Of a stretch of DNA of 64,000 bases, positions 56,068 through 64,000 are shown piece by piece; position 1 is the stretch's first letter, and every line of letters begins with the position of its first letter. The notes under the pieces are model-generated. The model did no database searches, was not told where the DNA came from, and was given only the letters and a program-made list of their open reading frames with translations. Position numbers and translations under genes: made by a program. This DNA comes from Anaeromyxobacter soli (lineage in GTDB: Bacteria; Myxococcota; Myxococcia; Myxococcales; Anaeromyxobacteraceae), in NCBI RefSeq assembly GCF_022808855.1, contig NZ_JAKZLF010000009.1, positions 106,227 through 170,226 on the forward strand, in the 5' to 3' direction.

Positions 56068-56958
56068 GTGACGATCGCCACCGCCCCCGCCCGCGCGCGC
56101 CCCTCCCCCCTGCAGGTCGCGAAAGACGTCCTCCTCCTCGCCAAGCCCCGCCTCTCGGGGCTCGTCATCCTCACCAGCGCCGGCGGGCTCGCGCTCGCGC
56201 CGGGCGACATCGGCGCCGCCCGCGCCGTCCTGACCGTCCTCGCGACGGCCGCGGTCGTGGGCGCCGCGAACGCCCTCAACTGCTGGATGGAGCGCGACAT
56301 CGACGCGCGCATGCGTCGCACCCGCGACCGGCCGCTCCCCGCCGGACGCCTCGACCCGTTCACCGCGCTCGGGCTCGGGATCATGGTCCCGGTCTTCGCG
56401 CTCCCCGTGCTCGCGCTCGTCGCGAACCCGCTCACCGCCGCGCTCGCGTTCGTCGCGATCGTGACCTACGTCGCGATCTACACGCCGATGAAGCAGCGCT
56501 CGACCCTGGCGCTCCTGGTCGGCGCCGTCCCGGGCGCGATCCCGCCGCTCATGGGCTGGACGGCCGTCACCGGAGCGCTCGACGCGGGCGGGCTCGCCCT
56601 CTTCGCCCTGCTCTTCGCCTGGCAGCTCCCGCACTTCCTCGCGGTGTCGCTCTACCTGCGCGAGGACTACGCGCGCGGCGGCCTGCGCGTCTTCTCCATC
56701 GTGCACGGCGAGCGGGCGACCCGCGGGTGGATCGCGGCGACCTCGGTCGCGCTCGTGCCGGTGTCGCTCGCGCTCGTGCCGCTCCAGGTCGCGGGGCGGC
56801 TGTACGGCGCCTTCGCCGCCCTGCTCGGGCTCGCGCTGGCCGGGTACGCGCTCGCGGGGGTCGGGCGCGAGGGCGGCCGCTGGGCGCGGAACTTCTTCCT
56901 CGCCACGATCCTCTACCTGACGCTCCTGTTCGTCGCGCTCTTCCTCGGCGCGCGCTAG
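56068..56958 (+). CDS. ctaB: Haem O synthase (protohaem IX farnesyltransferase)
   Basis: CtaB/CyoE adds a farnesyl group to haem b to make haem O, needed for aa3- or bo-type oxidases. The GTG at 56068 gives 296 residues, normal size; longer frame upstream lacks likeness. ANALNCWMERDIDARMRRTR followed by DRPLPAG is the NxxxDxxxD prenyl-diphosphate and Mg2+ site, and YTPMKQRSTLALLVGAVPGA is the second conserved loop. About eight or nine helices. It is 2 nt upstream of the fused ABC transporter and shares its operon with a DUF420 protein, a typical haem-copper-oxidase assembly set. The oxidase subunits themselves are not in the window. Confidence 0.93.
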   Translation: MTIATAPARARPSPLQVAKDVLLLAKPRLSGLVILTSAGGLALAPGDIGAARAVLTVLATAAVVGAANALNCWMERDIDARMRRTRDRPLPAGRLDPFTALGLGIMVPVFALPVLALVANPLTAALAFVAIVTYVAIYTPMKQRSTLALLVGAVPGAIPPLMGWTAVTGALDAGGLALFALLFAWQLPHFLAVSLYLREDYARGGLRVFSIVHGERATRGWIAATSVALVPVSLALVPLQVAGRLYGAFAALLGLALAGYALAGVGREGGRWARNFFLATILYLTLLFVALFLGAR

Positions 56959-56960
56959 CG

Positions 56961-58858
56961 ATGCGCGTGCCCGCCGCTCGCCCGGCCACTCCGCCCGCGC
57001 GCCTCGCGATCGAGGGCGTCGCCGTGCGGCGCGGCCACCGCGAGGTCCTGCGGGGCGTCTCGCTCGAGGTGCGCCCGGGCGAGATCTTCGGCCTGCTCGG
57101 GCCGAACGGCGCCGGGAAGTCCACGCTGTTCGCCATCCTCGCCGGCCTGCTCCGCCCCGACGCGGGGCGGTTCCTCCTCGACGGGCGCGCGATCGCCCCC
57201 GGCGCGCGGAGCCTCCGCAGCGCCGCCGGGATCGTGTTCCAGGATCCCGGCCTCGACGGGAAGCTCACCGCCGCGGAGAACCTCCGGCTGGGCGCGGCGC
57301 TCCACCGCGTCCCGCGGCGCGAGGTGGGCGCGCGCGTCGCCGCGCTGCTCGAGGAGGCGGCGCTCGCGGACCGCGCCCGGGAGCCCGTCGACCGGCTCTC
57401 CGGCGGGATGCGGCGCCGGCTGGAGCTCGCCCGCGCGCGGATCCACGAGCCGCCGCTGCTCGTCATGGACGAGCCGACGAGCGGGCTCGACGCCGCGGCC
57501 TTCCGGGCGTTCTGGGCGCGGGTCGCCGCGCTCCGCCGCGAGGCGGGGACGACGGTGGTGCTCACGACGCACCGTCCGGACGAGGCCGAGCGCTGCGACC
57601 GCCTCGCGGTGCTCGCGCGCGGCCGGATCGTGGCGTGCGACACGCCCGAGGCGCTCCGCGCCCGCGTATCGGGAGACGTGGTCGTCGTCGAGGCGGACGA
57701 CCCGGAGGCGATCGCCGCGGACATCGGGCGGCGCCTGGGGCTCCCCGCGCGTGTCCGCGCCGACGGCGTTCACGTCGAGCGGGAGGCGGCCCACGAGCTC
57801 GTGCCACGCATCGTGGAGGCGTTCCCGGCGGGGAGGCTGCGCAGCGTCTCGGTCCGGCGCCCGACGCTCGCCGATGCATACCTCGCCATCACGGGCGAGG
57901 CGCTCGAGGAGCAGCCCGCGGCAGAGGAGGACGCGGCCGGACGGACGGACCGGAGGAGGGCGGTGCGCGCGGTCCCGGCTGCGACCTCGACCGCGACCTC
58001 GACCTCGACCTCGACCCCGACCGCGACCGCGACCGCGACTCCTAGGCCGGTCCCCCGCGCCCCCGGCCTCCCCATCCTCCGCGCCCTCGCCTTCGATCTC
58101 GCCACGGTCGCCGTCCTCGCCCGGCGCGACCTCGTCCGGTTCTTCCGCCAGCCGTCGCGCCTCGTGGGGGCGCTCGGGCAGCCCGTGATCTTCTGGCTCG
58201 TGATCGGCTCCGGCTTCGGCGAGACGTTCCGGATGCCGGGCTCGAGCGTGCCGTACCTCGCCTACTTCTTCCCGGGCGTCGTCCTCATGGTCGTGCTGTT
58301 CGCGTCGATCTTCACGACCGCCTCGGTGATCGAGGACCGGCACCGCGGCTTCCTCCAGTCCGTGCTCGCCGCGCCCGGCTCGCGCGTCGCGCTCGCCGTC
58401 GGCAAGACGCTCGGCTCGGCCGCGGTCGCGCTCACGCAGGCCGCGCTCTTCCTGGCGCTCGCGCCGCTCGCCGGCTTCGGGTACGCGAGCGTCCACTGGC
58501 CGCTGCTCCTCGGGGCGCTCGCGCTCGCCGCGGTCGCGCTGGCCGCGCTGGGCTTCGCCGTCGCGTGGGGCCTCGACAACGTGCAGGGCTACCACGCGAT
58601 CCAGATGACGCTGCTCGTGCCGCTCTGGGTGGTGTCGGGCGCGATGTTCCCCGCCCCCTCGGGCACGGGCGCGCTCGCCGCGGTGATGCGCGCGAACCCC
58701 CTCGCCTACGCCGTCTCCGCCGCGCGCCGCGCCCTCGGCGGCCCCGCGGCGCCGGGCGCGCTCGCGGGCTCCGGCGCGCGGGACCTCGCGGTCTGCGCGC
58801 TCTTCACCGCCGCCGCCCTCGCGCTCGGCGCGCTCGCCACCCGGAGGGCCCCGCGATC

Positions 58859-58862
<4 letters not shown>
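56961..58862 (+). CDS. ABC transporter, ATPase fused to ABC-2 permease
   Basis: A 633-residue fusion. Residues about 15-310 are an ABC ATPase with Walker A GPNGAGKST, signature LSGGM (in VDRLSGGMRRRLELARARI), Walker B LLVMDEPTSGLD and an H-loop TTHRP. A low-complexity linker of TS/TA/TP dipeptides (about residues 342-360) is encoded by a hexanucleotide repeat. From about 375 the ABC-2 permease has six helices, including FFPGVVLMVVLFASIFTT and LVPLWVVSGAMFP. Two usually separate genes are joined here. The context (ctaB before, DUF420 after with 4-nt overlap) recalls the ABC pair in oxidase-assembly clusters, which may export a haem- or copper-related compound. Substrate unknown. Confidence 0.88.
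57983..58038 (+). repeat. GACCNC hexanucleotide repeat in the ABC linker
   Basis: About nine tandem units of GACCTC, GACCGC and GACCCC encode alternating Thr with Ser, Ala or Pro between the ATPase and permease domains. Third-unit changes are synonymous in register. A related array lies at 60074-60154. Confidence 0.8.
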
Positions 58863-59290
<428 letters not shown>

Positions 59291-59335
59291 GCCGGGAACG
59301 CGTCGCGGGGCTCGCGCTGCGCTAGCATCGCAGCC

Positions 59336-60028
59336 ATGCGCGTCCGCTCCCTCCTCGCCCTCCTCGGCCTCCCGCTTCTCCTCGCCGCCTGCGAGAAACC
59401 CGCCCGCGTCGACGTGGAGCCCACCTCGCTCCGCTTCGGGCTCCGCGGCCAGACCGCGCCGCTGCACGCGACGCCGCGGCTTCGCGACGGCAAGCCCGTG
59501 CCGAAGGAGGCCTGCCGCTGGTCGTCCTCCGACGAGAAGGTGGCGACCGTCACCGGCCCCGCCAACGATGCGATCGTCACCGCGGCCGGACCGGGAACCG
59601 CGACGATCCGCTGCACGATCGGCGAGGCGAAGGGCGAGGTCCCGGTGATCGTCCGCGTGGTCTCGCGCATCGCCGTGAAGCCCGCCTCGGTGGAGGTCCG
59701 GATGGAGGACGAGCCGCGGCCCGTGGCGCTGCAGGTCGAGGCGTTCGACGACGCCGGCGCGCCGGTGCTGGGCCGCGTCGCCTACACCCGCTGCGCCGAC
59801 GAGGGCGTCTGCCGCGGCGACGGTCGCGGCCAGCTCTGGGGAGTGAGCGCCGGCAGCTCGACCGCGATCGTCGAGGTCGAGGGAGCGCGCGCGGAGATCC
59901 CGGTGAAGGTGGTGGACGCCCGCACGGCGGAGGGAAAGCCGAAGCGCGTGACCGGGAACCCGATGGACGCCATCGAGAAGGAGGTCCGGCAGCGGGAGGC
60001 GGAGGAGGCGAAGAAGAAAGGAAAGTGA
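59336..60028 (+). CDS. Lipoprotein with tandem BIG2-like domains
   Basis: A 230-residue lipoprotein: MRVRSLLALLGLPLLLAAC gives lipobox LLAAC, Cys19. Two Ig-like BIG2 domains follow. The first (VEPTSLRFGLRGQTAPLHAT ... WSSSDEKVATV) and second (VKPASVEVRMEDEPRPVALQ) show the usual start and the aromatic SDxxVATV pattern. The C-terminal about 30 residues (EKEVRQREAEEAKKKGK) are a charged helix. It has a tiny gap to the previous gene. Surface display or adhesion is usual for BIG2 domains, but with only two domains and a lipid anchor, an envelope-structural role is equally likely. Codon use fits neighbours. Confidence 0.72.
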   Translation: MRVRSLLALLGLPLLLAACEKPARVDVEPTSLRFGLRGQTAPLHATPRLRDGKPVPKEACRWSSSDEKVATVTGPANDAIVTAAGPGTATIRCTIGEAKGEVPVIVRVVSRIAVKPASVEVRMEDEPRPVALQVEAFDDAGAPVLGRVAYTRCADEGVCRGDGRGQLWGVSAGSSTAIVEVEGARAEIPVKVVDARTAEGKPKRVTGNPMDAIEKEVRQREAEEAKKKGK

Positions 60029-60073
60029 GGAAGGGCGCGGCGGCGGGGCGACCCCGGCCGCAGCACTGAGTCC

Positions 60074-60154
60074 GACCCCGACCTCGCCGTCGACAGCGAC
60101 CTCGACCCCGACCCCGACCTCGACCTCGACCTCGTCGTCGACCCCGACCTCGAC
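60074..60154. repeat. Intergenic GACCTC-type repeat
   Basis: Irregular repeats of GACCTC, GACCCC and GTCGAC fill 80 nt of the 227-nt gap after the BIG2 lipoprotein. The pattern matches the coding array at 57983-58038, but no open frame uses it here. Confidence 0.65.
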
Positions 60155-60200
60155 CGGCCGGCTCGGTCTCGACCTCGCCGACGCGCCGTCCAGAAAGCAA

Positions 60201-60231
60201 TCGCCCCGCCCGCTTCGCGCGGACGGGGCGA
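60201..60231 (-). terminator. Terminator of the TPR gene
   Basis: On minus, a 13-bp stem with one mismatch (60231-60201, loop GCGAA) is followed by TTGCTTTCT, a modest T-rich stretch. It lies 25 nt after the TPR gene stop. Confidence 0.6.
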
Positions 60232-60255
60232 ACGGGGCTCCGAAAGCGGAGGAGG

Positions 60256-62523
60256 CTACCTCGAGAGCGCCGCCGCCTCGCTCGCGTGCGAGCCGCGCGG
60301 GCAGAGCTTCGCGTACGCGCCGAGCCGCTGCTTCGCGCGCTCGGTGCGCTGCACGTCCGCCTCGAGCTTGCCCGAGCCCCACAGCGCCTCGCAGCTCGCG
60401 GGATCGCGCTCGAGCGCCTTCTCGTAGAGCTCGACGAGCACCTCGCGCTTCGCGCCGCGGGCGCGCTCCGCCTCGGCCATCTCCACGTAGGCGACCGCCG
60501 CACCGCCCGCGCCGCCCTGGCCGTACTCGTCGATCGCCTGCGTGAGCTCGACGAGCGCGCCGGGGATGTTGTCCTTCGCGCGGTGGAGCTTCGCGAGCGA
60601 GACGCGCGCGTCGGGGAACGGGCGGCCGAGCTGGATCGCCTTCTCGTACTGGCCACGCGCGAGGTCGGCGTCGCCGGCGGCGCGGTAGGCGTCGCCGAGC
60701 AGCAGCGCGAGGCGCGGGCTCTCGCCCACGCGCGCGACCGCGCGCTTCAGGGTCTCGAGCGCCTGCTGCGCGCCGCCCTCGCGCGCGAGCTGCGCGCGGA
60801 CGAGGTCGGCGTAGAGCGACACGCGCTGCGGATCGATCGACACGGCGCGCTGGAGCGCCTCCACCGCGCCGGCGGCGTCGCCCTCGCGGAGCTTCCGCTG
60901 GCCGACGAGGTGCGGAATCTCGGGGCTCGAGGGATCGAGCTTCGCCGCCTGCGCCTCGGCCGCGGCGGCGTCCGTCGCCTTGCCGGACGCGGCGAGCACC
61001 GCGCCGCGCAGGGCGTACGCGAGCGCCTGCTGCGGCCGCGACGCGGCGGCCTGCGGCGTGAGGACGAGCTCCGCCGCCTTCCCGCCCTCCTCCACCTGGC
61101 CACGGGCGACGAGCACCTCCGCCTTCCCGAGGATCGACCAGACGTGGTCCTTCTGGATGCGGAGCGCGTAGTCGTAGAAGCCGGTCGCCGAGAGCTCGTA
61201 GCCCTCGCCGCGGCGGCGGAACTGCTCGCCGAGCAGGTACGCGATGCGCACGTCGCCGGGGCTCGCCTTCTGCGCCTTGCCGAGCACGTCGCGGGCGCCG
61301 TCGAGGTCGCCCTCGCGCAGCAGGATCGCGCCGAGCACGCCCTGCAGGAACGGGCTCTGGTTGCCCTCGCCGCCCTGGAGCACGGCGTTCACGACCTCCT
61401 TCGCGCCGGCGGCGTCCCCGCCGTACAGCTTCAGGTACGCCTCCGCCGCGACGAGGTGCGAGTGGCGCTGCCCGAGCTGGCGCGCCGCGTCGACGTGCTT
61501 CACTGCCTCGGCGCGGATCGCGTCGCCGTCGCCGTGCTCGCCCGCGCGGAGCGCGTCGACGTAGGCGAGGAACGCATGGCCGGCGATCGACTTGTCGTCG
61601 TGCTCGAGGATCTGCTGGAGCTTGCCCGCGGCCTCGACGTAGCTCGCGTGCGCGTCCTTGTCGAGCAGCGGCAGCGTGTCCTTGAGGAGCCGGTCGATCG
61701 CCTCGATCCGCTCCTTCCGCGCGCGGTTGAAGAGCACCCAGCCGCCGAGCGCCACCGCGAGCACCATGAACAGCGCGACGGTGGTCACGAACGTGCCGCG
61801 CTTCGCCCGCTTCCGCGGCGCCGCGCCGGGCGAGAGCTGGAACTCCTGCGTCGCGTACTTGTCGGCGAGCTCCTGGGCGTAGACCGCGCCGCGGGCGCGT
61901 GTCGCCGGAACCGGCGTCGGGGTGGGGACCGGGACGTCCTCCTCGAGCATGGACGCCGCCGGGCGTGCCGCGGTCACGCGGGCGGTGGTCGCGGCCGGAC
62001 GGCCCAGGGCGGGCGGCGCGACGCGCGGGGCCACGGGCGGCGCGTCCGGCCCCGTACGGGGCCCGGCCGGGGGCGCGGCGGCGGGAGCGGGTCTGGCGAC
62101 GGCGCTGATGCCGTACTTCTGGAGCATCTCCCGGATCTCGGGATCGTTGGGCGCGGCCTCGGCGGCACGGCGCAGCGCCGCCTCGCCCGCCTCCCGCTCG
62201 CCGAGCCGGAGGTGCAGGCCGCCGGCCATGCGCAGCGCCGCCACGAAGGTCGGGAAGGCGGCCAGGACGCCCTGGAGCTCCTCGAGCGCCTTCCGGTCCT
62301 TCCCCTGATCGGCGTAGACCTGCGCGAGCAGCACGCGGGCCGAGGGGTCGTCCGGATGGGCCTTCACGCCCTTCTTGCAGACGACCATCGCCTCCATGTA
62401 CCGGCCCATGGCGAGGTAGGCCTCGGTCAGCGGGCGGTACGCGTCGGAACCGGGATCCGCGGCGAACGCGTGCTCGAGGGCGGAGAGCTCGGCGGGCGTG
62501 AGTTGCTTGGCGGGGTTGGGCAT
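60256..62523 (-). CDS. TPR protein with one membrane helix
   Basis: A 755-residue protein of unknown function. Residues about 15-140 hold TPR units (EAYLAMGRYMEAMVVCKKGV, LLAQVYADQGKDRKALEELQ). A Pro/Ala/Thr-rich linker of about 90 residues leads to one membrane helix (TFVTTVALFMVLAVALGGWV, 244-263) flanked by basic residues. The rest (about 270-750) is a long TPR superhelix, with repeats such as PHLVGQRKLREGDAAGAVEA, and ends with CPRGSHASEAAALSR. It would place one TPR block in the cytosol and a larger one in the periplasm. Such proteins occur in myxobacterial motility and secretion clusters, but no such cluster is near. Confidence 0.75.
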   Translation of the reverse strand: MPNPAKQLTPAELSALEHAFAADPGSDAYRPLTEAYLAMGRYMEAMVVCKKGVKAHPDDPSARVLLAQVYADQGKDRKALEELQGVLAAFPTFVAALRMAGGLHLRLGEREAGEAALRRAAEAAPNDPEIREMLQKYGISAVARPAPAAAPPAGPRTGPDAPPVAPRVAPPALGRPAATTARVTAARPAASMLEEDVPVPTPTPVPATRARGAVYAQELADKYATQEFQLSPGAAPRKRAKRGTFVTTVALFMVLAVALGGWVLFNRARKERIEAIDRLLKDTLPLLDKDAHASYVEAAGKLQQILEHDDKSIAGHAFLAYVDALRAGEHGDGDAIRAEAVKHVDAARQLGQRHSHLVAAEAYLKLYGGDAAGAKEVVNAVLQGGEGNQSPFLQGVLGAILLREGDLDGARDVLGKAQKASPGDVRIAYLLGEQFRRRGEGYELSATGFYDYALRIQKDHVWSILGKAEVLVARGQVEEGGKAAELVLTPQAAASRPQQALAYALRGAVLAASGKATDAAAAEAQAAKLDPSSPEIPHLVGQRKLREGDAAGAVEALQRAVSIDPQRVSLYADLVRAQLAREGGAQQALETLKRAVARVGESPRLALLLGDAYRAAGDADLARGQYEKAIQLGRPFPDARVSLAKLHRAKDNIPGALVELTQAIDEYGQGGAGGAAVAYVEMAEAERARGAKREVLVELYEKALERDPASCEALWGSGKLEADVQRTERAKQRLGAYAKLCPRGSHASEAAALSR

Positions 62524-62571
62524 GGGGGCGGGTCGGGTCTAGCAAGGGTACCCGGGCGAGTCAAACGGTGC

Positions 62572-62601
62572 TTGACACGTCCCGGGCGCAGCCGCTATGA
62601 A
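62572..62601 (+). promoter_or_regulatory. Promoter of the tRNA-Ala gene
   Basis: TTGACA (62572-62577), 18-nt spacer, TATGAA (62596-62601), 32 nt before the tRNA. The best-placed sigma-70-type promoter in the window. Confidence 0.7.
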
Positions 62602-62632
62602 GCGCGTCCTCGACGGCGACGAAAGTTTTCGT

Positions 62633-62708
62633 GGGGCTGTAGCTCAGCTGGGAGAGCGCTAGAATCGCACTCTAGAGGTCGTCGGTTCGATCCCGATCAG
62701 CTCCACCA
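62633..62708 (+). tRNA. tRNA-Ala, anticodon CGC
   Basis: A 76-nt cloverleaf folds completely. The acceptor GGGGCTG pairs with CAGCTCC including G3-U70, the alanine identity pair. The D stem is GCTC/GAGC, the anticodon stem CTAGA/TCTAG with loop ATCGCAC (anticodon CGC), and the T stem GTCGG/CCGAT with TTCGATC loop. CCA is encoded. It reads GCG alanine codons, abundant in this GC-rich genome. Confidence 0.96.
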
Positions 62709-62712
62709 CTCC

Positions 62713-62751
62713 GAGAGGGCCCGGCGGAAACGTCGGGCCCTCTCCCTTTTT
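62713..62751 (+). terminator. Intrinsic terminator of tRNA-Ala
   Basis: Perfect 11-bp stem GAGAGGGCCCG/CGGGCCCTCTC (62713-62744) followed by CCTTTTT. A textbook intrinsic terminator 5 nt after the tRNA CCA; it could also serve the convergent MscS gene, 9 nt beyond it. Confidence 0.92.
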
Positions 62752-62759
62752 CACTCACA

Positions 62760-64000
62760 TCATCGGCGCTCTCCCGACCCGCGCGCACGCGCGGGTCCGC
62801 CGCCGGCGCCGTCCACGAGGTGGAGCGTGCGCGTCGGGAAGGCGAACGAGGTGCCCGCCCGCTCCACCACCTCCATGAAGCCGAGGAGCAGGTCCTGGCG
62901 GATGGCGGTGAACTCGCCGAAGTCCGCGGTCTGGAACCAGGCCACCACCTCGACGTTCAAGGCCGACTCGCCGAGCGCGGTGAAGCGGACCGAGACCGCG
63001 TCCGGCCAGATCTTCGGGTGCGCCCGCAGGAGGCCCTCGATCCCGGCGAGCACCTCGCGAAGCTGCGCCGCCGTCGTCGCGTAGGCGAGGCCGAGGTTCG
63101 CGAGGAGCCGGATCCGGTCGCGGGGGGCGAACGTCTCGGTGCGCAGATCCGCGAGCTTGCCGTTCGGGATCGTCACGATCGTGCGGTCGAGCGTCCGGAT
63201 GCGCGTAGAGCGCATCCCGATGTTCTCGACGGTCCCGAGGACGTCCTCGACCTTGATGAAGTCGCCGGTCCGGAACGGCTGGTCCACGCCGATGGAGAGC
63301 GAGCCGAAGAGGTTCTCCACCGTCTTCTGCGCCGCGAGCGCGAGCGCGATGCCGCCGATGCCCAGGCCGGCGAGCAGGCTCGCGACCTGGAACCCGAGCT
63401 CGTTCATCACGGCGACGACGCCGAGGGCGAGCAGCACCACCTTGGAGACCTTGCGGCCGACCGGCAGCATTCCCGCGAGGCTCGGGCTCGCCCGCGTCCA
63501 GGGGGACGCCGCCATGACCGCGAACGCCACGTTCACGGAGCGGAATCCGGCCCAGAAGAACGCGAGGTAGGTCGCGGCGCGGAGCAGGTGGTGCAGGACG
63601 AGCTCGGGGCCCTCGGGGAGCGCGAGCCAGGACTGGAGGACCGTCACGACCGCGATCGCCCACAGCGCGGTGAGCGGCGCGGCGACGCGCTCGAGGAGCA
63701 CGTCGTCCCAGGTCGTGCGCGTGCGCGCCGCGAGGTGGCCGAGGACGAGGCGCGTGAGCCAGCCGAGCAGCGACCCGAGGATGACCGCGAGGAGGAAGAG
63801 CGCGGGGAGCGCCAGCCACTGCCACCAGAGCAGGCCGCGAGGACCCTCGGCGAGCAGCGGCGCCGGGAGGTGCTCCTCGAAGAACGGGCGCGCCGCCTCG
63901 CGCTCGACCGCGGCGCGGGCGGCCTGCGCGGCCCGCTCCGCGCGGGCGGCGCGCTCCGCGGCGCGGCGCTCCGCGGGCGGCGCCGAGGGCGCCTGCGCCA
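62760..64000 (-). CDS. MscS-family mechanosensitive channel, 5' end cut by window edge
   Basis: Membrane channel of the MscS superfamily that opens on membrane tension. The frame is open to the window edge, so the start lies beyond it; a GTG at 63701 would cut off conserved sequence. The first visible residues are an Arg/Glu/Ala helix, then LPALFLLAVILGSLLGWL and WDDVLLERVAAPL. The pore region is LLAGLGIGGIALALAAQKTV (Gly/Ala-rich TM3), followed by ENLFGSLSIGVDQPFRTGDF and the beta domain VEDVLGTVENIGMRSTRIRT, and the C-terminal domain to residue ER R. The 5' extension suggests a larger YnaI/YbdG-like member. It converges with tRNA-Ala. Confidence 0.88.
   Translation of the reverse strand, partial: AQAPSAPPAERRAAERAARAERAAQAARAAVEREAARPFFEEHLPAPLLAEGPRGLLWWQWLALPALFLLAVILGSLLGWLTRLVLGHLAARTRTTWDDVLLERVAAPLTALWAIAVVTVLQSWLALPEGPELVLHHLLRAATYLAFFWAGFRSVNVAFAVMAASPWTRASPSLAGMLPVGRKVSKVVLLALGVVAVMNELGFQVASLLAGLGIGGIALALAAQKTVENLFGSLSIGVDQPFRTGDFIKVEDVLGTVENIGMRSTRIRTLDRTIVTIPNGKLADLRTETFAPRDRIRLLANLGLAYATTAAQLREVLAGIEGLLRAHPKIWPDAVSVRFTALGESALNVEVVAWFQTADFGEFTAIRQDLLLGFMEVVERAGTSFAFPTRTLHLVDGAGGGPARARGSGERR

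Overview
The window is very GC-rich (over 70% by eye) with GTG starts, dense ATGA/GTGA gene overlaps, many multihaem c-type cytochromes and NtrC-type regulators. Together these suggest a Myxococcota genome close to Anaeromyxobacter. That assignment is inference from gene content; no marker gene was compared. Layout. 1-5 kb: 5' part of ruvC, two MFS exporters and a Kup potassium transporter, all on minus. 5-12.5 kb, plus strand: MATE exporter, archease and RtcB (RNA ligation), a thioredoxin-fold YyaL-type protein and threonine aldolase. 12.4-18 kb, minus: cytochrome bd oxidase (cydAB), an NtrC-type response regulator with its kinase, and a small Lys/Ala-rich secreted protein. 18-31.7 kb: housekeeping and conserved unknowns. 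These include a likely outer-membrane protein, GDPD, a tiny TatA, a zinc-ribbon protein, a PhaR-like regulator beside a ParA ATPase and a coiled-coil protein, a pair of ArsA/Get3-like ATPases, YjbQ, an acyl-CoA synthetase and MetY. 31.9-48.8 kb is a respiratory island. It opens with a haem-motif sensor kinase and a sigma-54 activator, followed by a first NrfA. A decahaem OmcA/MtrC-family lipoprotein lies divergent to a six-gene operon. That operon encodes a CX4CH lipoprotein, a beta-barrel porin carrying a CxxCH motif, a monohaem cytochrome and a SpoIIE/HATPase/STAS partner-switching module. Next come a sigma-54 promoter with upstream repeats, nrfH-nrfA2, a Tat-leader remnant that looks like a gutted napA, napD, and an octahaem HAO-like protein. 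48.9-64 kb: S9 peptidase, deoxynucleoside catabolism (deoB, deoC), ttcA, a FYDLN zinc-ribbon protein, a cupredoxin-like protein, ctaB with a fused ABC transporter and a DUF420 protein (oxidase maturation), two further conserved proteins, tRNA-Ala(CGC) with a clear promoter and terminator, and a 5'-truncated MscS channel. How the genes work together (inference). The island encodes periplasmic reduction of nitrite and hydroxylamine (two NrfA, NrfH, octahaem protein) and a probable electron path across the outer membrane. A haem-containing kinase and a sigma-54 activator could drive the sigma-54 promoter of nrfHA. The porin with an internal haem motif, cotranscribed with two further cytochromes and a partner switch and divergent from a decahaem surface cytochrome, is the best candidate for an undescribed system. 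Two 75-nt intergenic structured repeats and a hexanucleotide repeat shared by an ABC-transporter linker and a nearby intergenic region are the notable non-coding signals. No CRISPR array, insertion sequence, integrase or rRNA was seen.
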